From Planctomycetota bacterium (GTDB lineage: Bacteria; Planctomycetota; MHYJ01; WSZJ01; JACPWG01): 64,000 nt of DNA. The notes below the pieces were generated by a model. The model did not search any database and was not told the origin of the DNA. It saw only the letters and a list, made by a program, of their open reading frames with translations. Both the position numbers and the translations under genes were made by a program. Where the stretch lies: NCBI GenBank assembly GCA_016197205.1, contig JACPWG010000111.1:49776-113775 (forward strand). The letters run 5' to 3'. Below, in pieces: positions 16,608 to 24,322 of the stretch (position 1 is its first letter; the number at the start of each line of letters is the position of its first letter).

Positions 16608-17931
16608 CACCAGGCTCTTTTCCTATGAAGAGACCCTCCTGCGCGACGTTCGCCCCATCCGCGCCGTCGGCGAGATCCGCTGCGTCTCCGACCTGGTCGT
16701 GGAGGTGAGCGGTCTCGCGGTCCCGCTGGGCTCGCTCTGCGAGATCTTCCCCGGCGGCGGAAAGGAGCCGCCGATCGAGGCCGAGGTGGTCGGCTTCAAT
16801 GAGCAGCACGCCCTCCTCCTCCCCTTCGGCGAGATCCAGGGAATCCGCCCTTATGACCGCGTCGCCGTGGTCTCGGAGACGCAGTCGGTGCGGGTGGGCC
16901 CGCAGCTCCTCGGGCGCATCCTCGACGGGCGCGGCTGCCCGCTCGACGACCGCGGCCCGCTCCTCACGCGTGAGCTCCGGCCGCTGCACGCCTCGCCGCC
17001 GAATCCCCTCTCCCGGCCGCGGATCTGCGAGCCGCTTGCCACGGGCATCCGGGCCCTCGACGGCTTGCTGACCTGCGGCAAAGGCCAGCGGATCGGCCTC
17101 TTCGCCGGGAGCGGCGTGGGCAAGAGCGTCCTCCTCGGGATGATCGCGCGCAACACGTCCGCGCAGGTGAACGTCATCGCCCTCGTCGGCGAACGCGGAC
17201 GCGAGGTGCTGGAGTTCATCCAGAAGAACCTCGGGCCGGACGGTCTCGCGCGCTCCATCGTCGTCGTGGCCACGTCGGAGCAGCCGGCACTGCTCCGCGT
17301 GAAGGCCCCGTTCGTGGCCTCGACGATCGCCGAGTATTTCCGGGACCAAGGCCTGGACGTCCTCCTCCTCATGGACTCGGTCACGCGCCTGGCCGTGGCC
17401 CGGAGCGAGGTCGGCATGGCGGTCGGGGAGCCGCCGGTGACGCGCGGGTATTCGCTTTCCGCCTTCAAGCTCCTGCCGAAGCTGCTGGAGCGCGCGGGAC
17501 GCGGGGTGCGCGGGAGCATCACCGCGCTCTACACCGTCCTGGTCGAGGGGGACGATGCCTCGGACCCCGTGGCCGACCACGTGCGGGCGATCCTGGACGG
17601 CCACGTGTGGCTCTCGCGAAAACTCGCGTCCCAGGGGCATTACCCGCCCGTGGACGTGCTCGAAAGCGTCAGCCGGTGCATGACGGACGTCGTCCCTTCG
17701 GAGCACTATCGCGCCGCCGTCGCCGTCCGCTCGCTCCTCTCGACCTACCGGAGTTCCGAAGACCTGCTCACGATCGGCGCCTACGTCGCGGGCGCGAACC
17801 CGGCCCTCGACCGCGCCGTGCGCGCCCACCCGGAGCTCCAGGCCTTCTTGCGGCAGGACGGCAACGAGCCGACCGATTTTCCGACCACCTGCGCCCGCCT
17901 GTTGGAGTTGGCGCGCGCCTTCCATGCCTGA
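16597..17931 (+). CDS. fliI: Flagellum-specific ATPase FliI
   Basis: The 444-residue protein is an F1-beta-like ATPase. The Walker A motif GSGVGKS lies at about residues 171-177. A Walker B-type strand (LDVLLLMDSVTRLAVARSEV) follows, then GEPPVTRGYSLSAFKLLPKLLERAG, the type III secretion ATPase signature region, and the DASDPVADHVRAILDGH motif. It energises or primes export of flagellar subunits with FliH and FliJ. Length and all motifs are normal. It overlaps fliH and is followed by a 269-base gap containing a repeat B copy. Confidence 0.95.
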   Translation: MSTDTRLFSYEETLLRDVRPIRAVGEIRCVSDLVVEVSGLAVPLGSLCEIFPGGGKEPPIEAEVVGFNEQHALLLPFGEIQGIRPYDRVAVVSETQSVRVGPQLLGRILDGRGCPLDDRGPLLTRELRPLHASPPNPLSRPRICEPLATGIRALDGLLTCGKGQRIGLFAGSGVGKSVLLGMIARNTSAQVNVIALVGERGREVLEFIQKNLGPDGLARSIVVVATSEQPALLRVKAPFVASTIAEYFRDQGLDVLLLMDSVTRLAVARSEVGMAVGEPPVTRGYSLSAFKLLPKLLERAGRGVRGSITALYTVLVEGDDASDPVADHVRAILDGHVWLSRKLASQGHYPPVDVLESVSRCMTDVVPSEHYRAAVAVRSLLSTYRSSEDLLTIGAYVAGANPALDRAVRAHPELQAFLRQDGNEPTDFPTTCARLLELARAFHA

Positions 17932-17984
17932 AAAAGTGGCCTCGAGCTCCTCTCCGGGGTGTCCCTCGTGCTCGGCCCTGTTGG

Positions 17985-18020
17985 GTAGCGGCACGGCGCT
18001 GCCGTGCCCACGAAGCGACG
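17985..18020 (-). repeat. Dispersed hairpin repeat B, copy 2
   Basis: GGCACGGC and GCCGTGCC surround a GCT loop and are followed by CACGAAGCG, the reverse of the flank seen in the copy at 2611. It sits between fliI and the next gene. Confidence 0.75.
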
Positions 18021-18200
18021 CTTCGAGGTTGACCCTGCGCGCCGCCGACGGCGGTTTTCGGCCCGACCCGATTCCCGTTCAAGCATTCACCGGCATTGGT
18101 CGATATCGCTCATGAGGCAGGCTCCGGTTCCGGCTCGGGCTCGCGCCCGACAACGGAGGACCGGCCCATCGTGAGGTCGCGTGCGTCGAGGAGGCAGCAA

Positions 18201-18644
18201 ATGGCGATCATCAATCACGCGTTGATCACCACCAAGGACCGTCGGAAGAAGAACGAGCGTCGCCACAATCCCATCAACGTCTTCTCCGGGCCGCGGCTCG
18301 AGATCGCGACGATGTTCTCGCCGATCTATCGAGGCCTCCCCTTCGACGGCGCCTTCGCCATGGGCGACCTCATGACCTTCGCCTACCCGCTCTACGACGA
18401 GACCACCGAGTTCGAGGACTTCCAGATCACTCTCCACTTCGCGGAGCTGTGCTGGAAATACTCCCTCGCGAACAACGTCGAACGAAACGTGCTCATGGAC
18501 GCGATCCGGCACAAGGTCCGCGCGACCGCGGAGCAGTTCGAGGCCCTGCACGCGCTCATGAACGGCATGACGCTCCGGCACCGCGAGCTCTTCCCGAGCC
18601 TGTACGCGAAGGTCTCCAAGACCCCCGTCACGGCCGCGACCTAG
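18201..18644 (+). CDS. Unknown protein between fliI and fliJ
   Basis: I choose the ATG at 18201 because GAGGAGG lies seven bases upstream; this gives 147 residues. The N-terminus is basic (KDRRKKNERR), followed by a well-behaved globular-looking sequence with many aromatic residues (FEDFQITLHFAELCWKYSLA) and no membrane segment. Its codon use and spacing fit the operon (15 bases to fliJ). I do not recognise a family. Position suggests a cytoplasmic partner of the export ATPase complex, a chaperone, or a small regulator; this is inference only. Confidence 0.75.
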   Translation: MAIINHALITTKDRRKKNERRHNPINVFSGPRLEIATMFSPIYRGLPFDGAFAMGDLMTFAYPLYDETTEFEDFQITLHFAELCWKYSLANNVERNVLMDAIRHKVRATAEQFEALHALMNGMTLRHRELFPSLYAKVSKTPVTAAT

Positions 18645-18659
18645 CAGGAGGCGTCCCGC

Positions 18660-19148
18660 ATGAAGCCCTTTCGCTTCGCGTTCGACCCGATCCTGGAATA
18701 CCGGTCGAGGGTGGAGGAAGCGCGGCGGCTGGAATTCGCGCTCGCGCAGAGCGGCGTCCTCGCGCAGAGCGGCAAGCTGTACGGCTACCTGACGGAGGAG
18801 AAGGCCCGGCTGGAGGAGTTGCGCAGGGCCCGCGGCAAGGAAGTCGACGTCGCGCGGATCCGCGCGCAGGAGGAGCGCATGGTCGCGCTCGCGCGCCGGG
18901 TCTCGGAGGCCCGGGAGGACCTGTCGCGGGCGATCCTGCGCGAGCGGGAGCAGGCGGAGCGCCTGCGCCTGGCCAGCCAGGAGCGGCGCGCGATGGAGCG
19001 GCTGCGGGAGCTGCGGTCCACCGCGTACGCGGAGACCGTTTCGCGTGAGGAGCAGCGGCTCGTGGACGAGATGGCGAGCAACCTGTGCCGGTCGCGGCCG
19101 GACGCGAACCCGGCGCCCGCCGCGGGCGCGGAGGCGCGGGTCCCATGA
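18660..19148 (+). CDS. fliJ: Flagellar export protein FliJ
   Basis: The 162-residue protein starts with the family hallmark FRFAFDPILEYRSRVEEARR and is otherwise an almost continuous alpha-helical coiled coil rich in Arg, Glu and Ala, as FliJ is. FliJ sits in the FliI hexamer as its stalk and recycles export chaperones. Sequence conservation in this family is low, so the call rests on N-terminus, length, coiled coil and position. Its stop overlaps the next start by four bases (ATGA). Confidence 0.82.
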   Translation: MKPFRFAFDPILEYRSRVEEARRLEFALAQSGVLAQSGKLYGYLTEEKARLEELRRARGKEVDVARIRAQEERMVALARRVSEAREDLSRAILREREQAERLRLASQERRAMERLRELRSTAYAETVSREEQRLVDEMASNLCRSRPDANPAPAAGAEARVP

Positions 19149-19795
19149 GCGGCGCTTCCCGCCTGGTGTCGAAGGCCTGGTCCTGGGCGGCGTCGGCGTG
19201 CGCCGGCCTGGTCGCCCTCGCGGCGATCGCCGTCGTCGCGCTGTACACGCAGGGCGCGCTCACCGCGGAGCGGCTCGACCGGGCCGGGCGCGCGCTGCGC
19301 GGAGAGCTGCCGGCCGCGCCCCAGATCGTGGAGCGGTTCCCGTCGGGCGTGGAAGAGGAAGTGCGACTCACCCGCGAGGCGTTCGAGGCCGACGTGCGGC
19401 GTCGACGCGAAGAGCTGACCGCGCTGGGCTCGTACCTCGCGTCGAAGCAGGCGGACCAGGACCGCGAGCGCAAGGAGCTGGACGCGGGGCGCGTGCGGCT
19501 CGCCGCGGACCGTCGGGAATACGAGGCCGCGCGCGCGGCGACGGCCGCGGCCGAACGGGACGCCTCCTTCCAGCAGAACCTGCGGCTGCTCGAGCGGCTC
19601 GGTCCGGAGGAGGCCGCCGCTCGACTGGCGCCCTGGCCGACCGAAGAGGCCGCGCGCTACCTGCGCGGGCTGCGCGACCGGACCGCGGCGCGGCTCTTCT
19701 CGGCCCTGGCGGCGCGGAACCCGCGGGCCGCCGACGCGCTGGAACGGGTGCTGCGCTCGGAGGCCGCGTCTCCGCCGCCGCCGCCCGGTCGGTGA
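19145..19795 (+). CDS. MotE-like flagellar chaperone (MgtE-N fold)
   Basis: The 216-residue protein has one N-terminal membrane segment (about 18-38), a long charged helical region (about 60-150) and a C-terminal MgtE-N-like helical domain (LERLGPEEAAARLAPWP, then LRGLRDRTAARLFSALAARN). This layout and the position after fliJ match MotE, a chaperone described for MotC in alpha-proteobacteria, and similar proteins in other flagellar operons. fliK, often located here, is not seen. The role in stator or rod-hook assembly is inferred. Confidence 0.7.
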   Translation: MSGASRLVSKAWSWAASACAGLVALAAIAVVALYTQGALTAERLDRAGRALRGELPAAPQIVERFPSGVEEEVRLTREAFEADVRRRREELTALGSYLASKQADQDRERKELDAGRVRLAADRREYEAARAATAAAERDASFQQNLRLLERLGPEEAAARLAPWPTEEAARYLRGLRDRTAARLFSALAARNPRAADALERVLRSEAASPPPPPGR

Positions 19796-19920
19796 GGGGA
19801 CCCTCCCTGCGCCCGAAATCGAGCGCAAATCGCTACGCGCGAATCTCCCGGCAACCCCCGTCCCAGAAGGGCCCGAGGGTGATCGAGCGGGGTCCGATAA
19901 AGCCCCGTGCGGAAGGTCGC

Positions 19921-19948
19921 TTGACAACCCCTTGCGACATGATAGAAT
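19921..19948 (+). promoter_or_regulatory. Sigma-70-type promoter upstream of flbD
   Basis: A consensus TTGACA (19921-19926) and TAGAAT (19943-19948) are spaced by 16 bases. Transcription would start near 19955. Confidence 0.65.
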
Positions 19949-20037
19949 ACGCGCAAAGGGTTTCCGCGCAGCAAGAAGCGTCAAGCGCGAGCAACGGATC
20001 GTCGTTGTTCCGGTAACATCTGCTGGGTCCGATAAGG

Positions 20038-20053
20038 TGGCACGCTACTCGCG
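20038..20053 (+). promoter_or_regulatory. Sigma-54 (-24/-12) promoter upstream of flbD
   Basis: TGGCACG-N4-TCGC places GG at 20039-20040 and GC at 20051-20052 with ten bases between. Only one base differs from the consensus TTGC. It lies 56 bases before the flbD start. Confidence 0.7.
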
Positions 20054-20107
20054 GTGCGTCCGGTTGGCCGGCCCGCCGCGCCCGTCGCCCGCCGACCGGA
20101 GCGCGAG

Positions 20108-20299
20108 ATGATCCGTCTCACCCGCTTGAACGAGAGGCCCTTCGTGCTCAACGTCGAGCACATCCAGTTCGTCGAAGAAACCCCGGACACGGTGATTACC
20201 CTCGTCAACCACGATAAGGTCGTCGTGCGCGAGACCGTCGACGAAGTCGTTCGCCGCGCCGTGGAGTACCAGCGCTCCGTCCGCTCCCTCGGGGCGTAG
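20108..20299 (+). CDS. flbD: FlbD-family flagellar protein
   Basis: The 63-residue product (start at the ATG in GAGATGATCCG) matches the FlbD/swrD family from end to end. It reads IRLTRLNERPFVLNVEHIQF, then EETPDTVITLVNHDKVVV and a C-terminal helix. In Bacillus the homologue SwrD supports flagellar power; the mechanism is not settled. It is the first gene of the second flagellar block, under both promoters at 19921 and 20038, and is separated from motA by a 517-base repeat-rich gap. Confidence 0.9.
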   Translation: MIRLTRLNERPFVLNVEHIQFVEETPDTVITLVNHDKVVVRETVDEVVRRAVEYQRSVRSLGA

Positions 20300-20365
20300 G
20301 AAGTCTTGCCGCGGAAACATCCGAGACGGGTCCGGAGCGTTCGAGGAATCGCCCCTCCTCCGCGT

Positions 20366-20521
20366 CTCCGCGTCTCCGCGTCTCTGTGTTTCGTCCCTCT
20401 TTCGGTGCGTGGCCCCCCCATCGCAGGGCAGGTGAGGTCCCGGAGAGGGGTGTCGTGCTTCTCGAACGGTAGTCCTAGAGTGGAAGCCTTTTTTTACACA
20501 GAGACGCAGAGACGCTGAGGA
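20366..20521. repeat. Repeat D inverted pair, element 1
   Basis: The left arm reads CCGCGTCTCCGCGTCTCTGT and the right arm ACACAGAGACGCAGAGACGC. The arms are about 25 bases and enclose roughly 100 bases; a run of seven T precedes the right arm. The same arrangement recurs at 27347-27500 with unrelated interior sequence. Confidence 0.7.
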
Positions 20522-20600
20522 ATTTGCTTGGATTGAACACCGCGCGCACCTCGCTACCTCTGGGCATTGAGGCCTGTAGTGCGTAGTCGGCGCCGCCTCT

Positions 20601-20798
20601 TTGGACCCCTACCGGTGAACTTCTTGAAAGCGTCTCCAGATTCGCCGGCGACGAAACCACAAAGACTCGAAGTCACTAAGACCACAAAGGCGCTTTTCGG
20701 CCGAGGCAAACTCGCCCCCCCAGTGACGGTCCTTCGTGGTCTTCGTGCCTTGGTGGTTTCGTCGTCCGTTTGGGTTTCGGGCCTTCGCCCGAGCTGGG
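20601..20798 (+). repeat. Direct repeat E, copy 1
   Basis: About 198 bases running from TTGGACCCCTACCGGTGAAC to CGCCCGAGCTGGG. They are nearly identical to 30009-30213 apart from a few substitutions and a short TTGGTGGC insertion in the second copy. The two copies are in the same orientation and bracket motA through flhA. Confidence 0.9.
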
Positions 20799-20816
20799 AT
20801 TTGGGATTTCCCGTCC

Positions 20817-21578
20817 ATGGTCGACATCGCCTCCGTCTTCGGCCTCTTCATCGGCTTCTTCCTCGTCGCGCTGGGCATCCTCCAGCGGACTTCGCTCAGC
20901 CTCTACCTCGACCTCTCCTCGGTCTACATCACCTTCGGCGGCGCCTTCTCGGCCACCATCCTCCAGTTCTCCGCCCAGGACCTCTCCCAACTCCCCGGCA
21001 TCCTCTGGCAGATCTTCTGGGTCCAGCCGCGCTCCCCGCGCGCCCTCATCCGCGAGATGGTCGGCTACGCCGAGATCGCCCGCCGCGACGGTATCCTCGC
21101 GCTCGAGGGGGTCACCGAAGAGATCCGCGACGACTTCCTCGTCCGCGGCCTGCAGCTCGCCGTGGACGGCACGGACCCGGAGTCCATCCAGCAGATGCTC
21201 ATCACCGAACTGGAAAACCTGCGCGACCGCCACGAACGCGCGCGCCGCGTCTTCGATGCGCTCGCCACCTACCTCCCCGCGTTCGGCATGATCGGGACCG
21301 TGATCGGCCTCGTCGCCATGCTGCGCAACCTGCACGACCCCAAGGCGCTCGGCCCGGCCATGGCCACGGCCCTGCTCACCACCCTCTACGGCGCCCTCGG
21401 CTGCTACCTCGTCGCCATGCCGATCGCGCGGAAACTCGACCTGCGGTCCCGCGAAGAGACCCTCCTCAAGGAGATGATCATTCGCGGCGTCATGTCCATC
21501 CAGTCCGGGGACAACCCGCGCATCGTCGAACAGAAGCTCCGGATCTACCTTCCCCCGAAGCTTCGCCAGGCAGGATAA
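20817..21578 (+). CDS. motA: Flagellar stator protein MotA
   Basis: From the ATG at 20817 the product is 253 residues. Four membrane segments are visible (about 4-22, 30-50, 147-170, 178-200). The functionally important prolines occur in TYLPAFGMIGTVIGL and VAMPIARKL, and a cytoplasmic loop rich in charged residues lies between segments 2 and 3. MotA forms the ring around MotB and drives FliG. The stop is three bases from the motB start. The upstream repeat E copy ends 19 bases before the start codon. Confidence 0.93.
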   Translation: MVDIASVFGLFIGFFLVALGILQRTSLSLYLDLSSVYITFGGAFSATILQFSAQDLSQLPGILWQIFWVQPRSPRALIREMVGYAEIARRDGILALEGVTEEIRDDFLVRGLQLAVDGTDPESIQQMLITELENLRDRHERARRVFDALATYLPAFGMIGTVIGLVAMLRNLHDPKALGPAMATALLTTLYGALGCYLVAMPIARKLDLRSREETLLKEMIIRGVMSIQSGDNPRIVEQKLRIYLPPKLRQAG

Positions 21579-21581
21579 CTC

Positions 21582-22265
21582 ATGCCGATCCTTCGCCCCC
21601 GCGCCTACGTCGAGGAGGGCGCGGCCGTCTGGACGCTGACCTTCGCCGACCTCACCATGCAGGTCCTGATCTTCTTCGTACTCTTTTTTTCGTTGTCCTC
21701 GCCGGACATCGTGAAGCTGAAGGCGCTCGCCGCCGAGTTCCAGGTCCTGGCCGGCGGCGCGCCGCTCGGCCCGCCCGATCGCTCGCAGTTCATCCCCTGG
21801 GTCCTGATGGAGTACCAGGACGTGGCCCGACCCGGCGGCGCCGCCGTCAAGAGCGTGCAGGGCAAGGACGTCCTCGTCGAGCGCGTGCACGAGGGGCTGA
21901 AGATCTCCCTCGGCGGCGTGGTCCCTTTCGCCGAGGGGGAGTCCGCGCTTCTGCCGGAGGCGGCGCCGGTCGTGGACGAAGTGGCCGACCTCCTGCGCGG
22001 CAGCTTCAACCGGATCGAGGTGCGCGGTTTCGCCGCCGGCAACCGCGAAGACGCCGAGGGGGACCGCGACTGGGACCTGTCCTTCGCGCGCGCGCGCGCG
22101 TGCCTGGAGCGTCTCGCCGGCCGCGGGATCCAGCGCGGGCGCTTGATCGCAGTCGCGCGCGGACGGAACGAACCCCTCGTGGACGATCTGGATCCCGCGC
22201 TGCGCGCGCGAAATCGGCGCGTCGAGTTCGTGGTAAGCGAAGAAGTCTGGGAACCGAGCCGCTAG
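21582..22265 (+). CDS. motB: Flagellar stator protein MotB
   Basis: The 227-residue protein has one membrane segment directly after WTLTFADLTMQ. The Asp in FADL is the ion-binding residue of the stator. After a linker comes an OmpA-like peptidoglycan-binding domain (IEVRGFAAGN, then ALRARNRRVEFVV). The Leu-Phe-Phe in the membrane segment is encoded by a run of seven T (21684-21690). It anchors the stator to the cell wall. The stop codon overlaps the ribosome site of fliL. Confidence 0.92.
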   Translation: MPILRPRAYVEEGAAVWTLTFADLTMQVLIFFVLFFSLSSPDIVKLKALAAEFQVLAGGAPLGPPDRSQFIPWVLMEYQDVARPGGAAVKSVQGKDVLVERVHEGLKISLGGVVPFAEGESALLPEAAPVVDEVADLLRGSFNRIEVRGFAAGNREDAEGDRDWDLSFARARACLERLAGRGIQRGRLIAVARGRNEPLVDDLDPALRARNRRVEFVVSEEVWEPSR

Positions 22266-22274
22266 GAGCTGCCC

Positions 22275-22802
22275 ATGCCCGCCGACACGCGGCCCGCGGC
22301 CGCCCCGGGCGCCGGCACAGGGACCGGCGCCGCCGCCCCGCGCGGCGACGGGAGACTTCCCTTCCCGCCGGGCATGCTCCTCGTCGTGCTGCTCCTGATG
22401 GCGATCGAGGCGGCCGTCGTGGCCCTCCTCACCAAGAGCCTGGTCCAGCATTCGGCCGCGACCGGGCCCGCGCTCGCCGGCGACACCGAGTACGTCGACC
22501 TGGGCGAGATCTACGCCACGCTCCCCGTGGACGCGACCGGGCAGACCTCCCGCTATTTCCGGGTGCAGGTCGCGGTGGGCCTCGGCAAGGAGAACCGCGT
22601 GGAGGTGCGGGACCGGATCGAACGCATCCGCCTCCGGATCCAGGACGAGATCCAGAGCATCCTCTTGAAAGAGACCTATCCGCAGGTGCGGCAACCGGAG
22701 GCGAAAAAAAGAGTGGCCGGCGCGATCCTGAGCGCCCTCATCGGCCTCCTGGGACCCGGGACGGTGCAGGAAGTGGTGCTGCCCAAGTACGAACCGCAGT
22801 GA
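22275..22802 (+). CDS. fliL: Flagellar basal-body protein FliL
   Basis: The 175-residue protein has a Pro/Ala/Gly-rich cytoplasmic tail, one membrane segment (about 34-56) and a periplasmic domain with the FliL pattern (VDLGEIYATLP, then YFRVQVAVGL and a long charged helix). FliL surrounds or stabilises the stator. AGGAG overlaps the motB stop, six bases before the ATG. A run of seven A (22704-22710) encodes part of EAKKRV. A 130-base gap with GC-rich dyads follows. Confidence 0.85.
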   Translation: MPADTRPAAAPGAGTGTGAAAPRGDGRLPFPPGMLLVVLLLMAIEAAVVALLTKSLVQHSAATGPALAGDTEYVDLGEIYATLPVDATGQTSRYFRVQVAVGLGKENRVEVRDRIERIRLRIQDEIQSILLKETYPQVRQPEAKKRVAGAILSALIGLLGPGTVQEVVLPKYEPQ

Positions 22803-22932
22803 GGCCGCGGGACGCGCGCCGGCCCGCGGCGGGCGGCCCGTTCCGGCACCGCGACCGTGACGGCGCGTCCTGGCGTGCCCCCGGCTTCGAGCCCGCCCCT
22901 GTGCAAGAGTTGGATAATCGGACGATCCTGAC

Positions 22933-23388
22933 GTGCCCGAAAAGAGCAGCGCTTCCGACGAGCCGAAGCCCCGCGGTCCCACCGAAGAGGAGATCGCCGA
23001 GATCCTCCGCCGCGTGAGCGGCGGGGGAGAGGGGGAGCCGGTGGTCGTGCGGAACCCCGAGCCGGCGCCCGCGCGCGGCACCGGCGGCGCCTCGAGACGC
23101 GAGGCCGCTCCGCCGCCGCCCGAGGAGCCCGAGGAGCGGCTCGAGGACCACCTCGAGCTCCTGTTCGGCGTCTCGCTGACCTTGCGGATCGAGCTCGGCC
23201 GCACGCGGATGACGATCGAAGAAGTGCTGCGTCTTGGCCGCGGCTCCGTCGTCTCGCTCGATCGTTTCGCCGGAGATCCCGTCAATATCTTCGTCAACGA
23301 CCGGCTGATCGCTCGAGGCGAAGTCGTCGTCTCCGCGGGAAATTTCGCCGTGCGCGTCGCGGAGATCCTGTTGCCCAAAGAGCGGTGA
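22933..23388 (+). CDS. fliN: C-ring protein FliN (first copy)
   Basis: From the GTG at 22933 the product is 151 residues. The N-terminal 70 residues are Glu/Pro-rich and disordered-looking. Residues about 75-148 form the SpoA domain: LFGVSLTLRIELGRTRMTIE, then LRLGRGSVVSLDRFAGDPVN and ANFAVRV-like end GNFAVRVAEIL. FliN forms the base of the C-ring and docks FliH. Another fliN-like gene lies at 33603 beside fliM. Confidence 0.92.
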   Translation: MPEKSSASDEPKPRGPTEEEIAEILRRVSGGGEGEPVVVRNPEPAPARGTGGASRREAAPPPPEEPEERLEDHLELLFGVSLTLRIELGRTRMTIEEVLRLGRGSVVSLDRFAGDPVNIFVNDRLIARGEVVVSAGNFAVRVAEILLPKER

Positions 23389-23461
23389 CCGGGGCTCGGA
23401 GCGCTCGCGGCGGGCTCCGCGAAGGACGCGGGACGTGGGCGAGTTGGAGAACGAGGCAGCC

Positions 23462-24322
23462 ATGCTCGATGCCCGCAAGAAATCGACGGCGCTCCCCGCG
23501 CTCGTGCTGACCGCCGTGCTCCTCGCCGCCGGCAGGCTCGCGGCGGAGCCTCCGTCCGCGAACCCGGGCGCCCCCGCACCCTCCGCGCCGGCCGCGGGGT
23601 CGGACGCGCCGGCCGCTCCGCGCCCCGGTCCAGGCGCGGCCGCTCCGCCCTCCGCCTTCGAAGCGGAACCCGCGCTCCCCCCCGAAGGGAACCCTTCGAC
23701 GCCGGCCCCCGGACGCAAGAGCGCCTCCGAGAATTTCGACCCTGCGACCTACGCCGCCGGGGTGGCCCTGGTGCTCCTCCTCCTCGCGGCCTGCGCGGGG
23801 TTCGCCCGCGCGTGGGCCCGCAAGGCCGGCGGCGCGGCCTCTCCGGCGATCCGCCCCCTGGCGCGGCGGTCGATCGCGCCCGACGCCTCGGTCTGCCTCG
23901 TGGAGGTCGGTCGGAAAGTGTTGCGCGTGGGCCTCCATCGCGGCGGCATGGTCTACCTGGGCGAGGTCTCCGAGCCCGAGGAGGTCGCCCTCCTTCGCAG
24001 CCAGTGCGTCGAGGGCACGCGGGGCGAGCCTTTCGGTAAGACGCTCCAGGAGGCGGTGGCCGCCGCCGAGCAGGCGCCCGCGCCGCGGCTCCGGCACGAA
24101 GAGCGCATGGCGGAGCTCCGCGCGGAACTCGCCCGCATGCACGAGTCGATCACCGGCATGCGCGGACGCGTTCGGACCGACGCAGGCAGCGACGCCGACG
24201 CCGACGCCGGCGACCGCGAGCAGGAACCCGCCGGCTCGGGCCGCGGGTTCGCCTCCGACGTGCTCCTGGCCGTCGCCTCCACCGTGCCGGTCGCGGTGGG
24301 CGGGCAGGAGGTGGAAGCATGA
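23462..24322 (+). CDS. fliO: Flagellar export gate assembly protein FliO
   Basis: I choose the ATG at 23462 because GAGG lies five bases before it; the product is 286 residues. A signal peptide-like start is followed by a Pro/Ala-rich stretch and one membrane segment (about 98-120). Next comes the short FliO domain, with SVCLVEVGRKVLRVGLHRGG and a beta-rich end. FliO is a scaffold for FliP ring assembly. It is longer than typical FliO owing to the low-complexity N-terminal part and an acidic C-terminal tail. It overlaps fliP by four bases. Confidence 0.8.
   Translation: MLDARKKSTALPALVLTAVLLAAGRLAAEPPSANPGAPAPSAPAAGSDAPAAPRPGPGAAAPPSAFEAEPALPPEGNPSTPAPGRKSASENFDPATYAAGVALVLLLLAACAGFARAWARKAGGAASPAIRPLARRSIAPDASVCLVEVGRKVLRVGLHRGGMVYLGEVSEPEEVALLRSQCVEGTRGEPFGKTLQEAVAAAEQAPAPRLRHEERMAELRAELARMHESITGMRGRVRTDAGSDADADAGDREQEPAGSGRGFASDVLLAVASTVPVAVGGQEVEA

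Larger units (their letters stand above)
19796..20107. other. Promoter region upstream of flbD
   Basis: This 312-base gap has no gene. It carries a sigma-70-type promoter (19921-19948) and, 90 bases further on, a sigma-54-type promoter (20038-20052), both reading toward flbD. Confidence 0.7.
20300..20816. other. Repeat-filled gap between flbD and motA
   Basis: No gene is seen. An inverted pair of repeat D arms (20366-20393 and 20496-20521) is followed by the first copy of direct repeat E (20601-20798). motA begins 19 bases after repeat E ends, so its upstream signals, if any, lie inside repeat sequence. Confidence 0.7.

Noticed and set aside
17990..18008. GGCACGG in repeat B as a possible sigma-54 -24 box
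   Set aside because: The dinucleotide ten bases after GG is CC, not GC, and the palindrome explains the sequence.
18096..18200. Longer start (18096) for the gene between fliI and fliJ
   Set aside because: The added 35 residues are Gly/Ser/Arg-rich, and GAGGAGG stands seven bases before the ATG at 18201.
20366..20521. Repeated CGTCTC/GAGACG units as a CRISPR array
   Set aside because: Units are too short, adjacent without spacers, and occur as inverted pairs; no cas gene is near.
22872..22885. GGCGTGCCCCCGGC upstream of fliN as a sigma-54 promoter
   Set aside because: GG and GC are spaced correctly, but the -24 box (GGCGTG) and the -12 box (CGGC) are both poor, and the region is extremely GC-rich.
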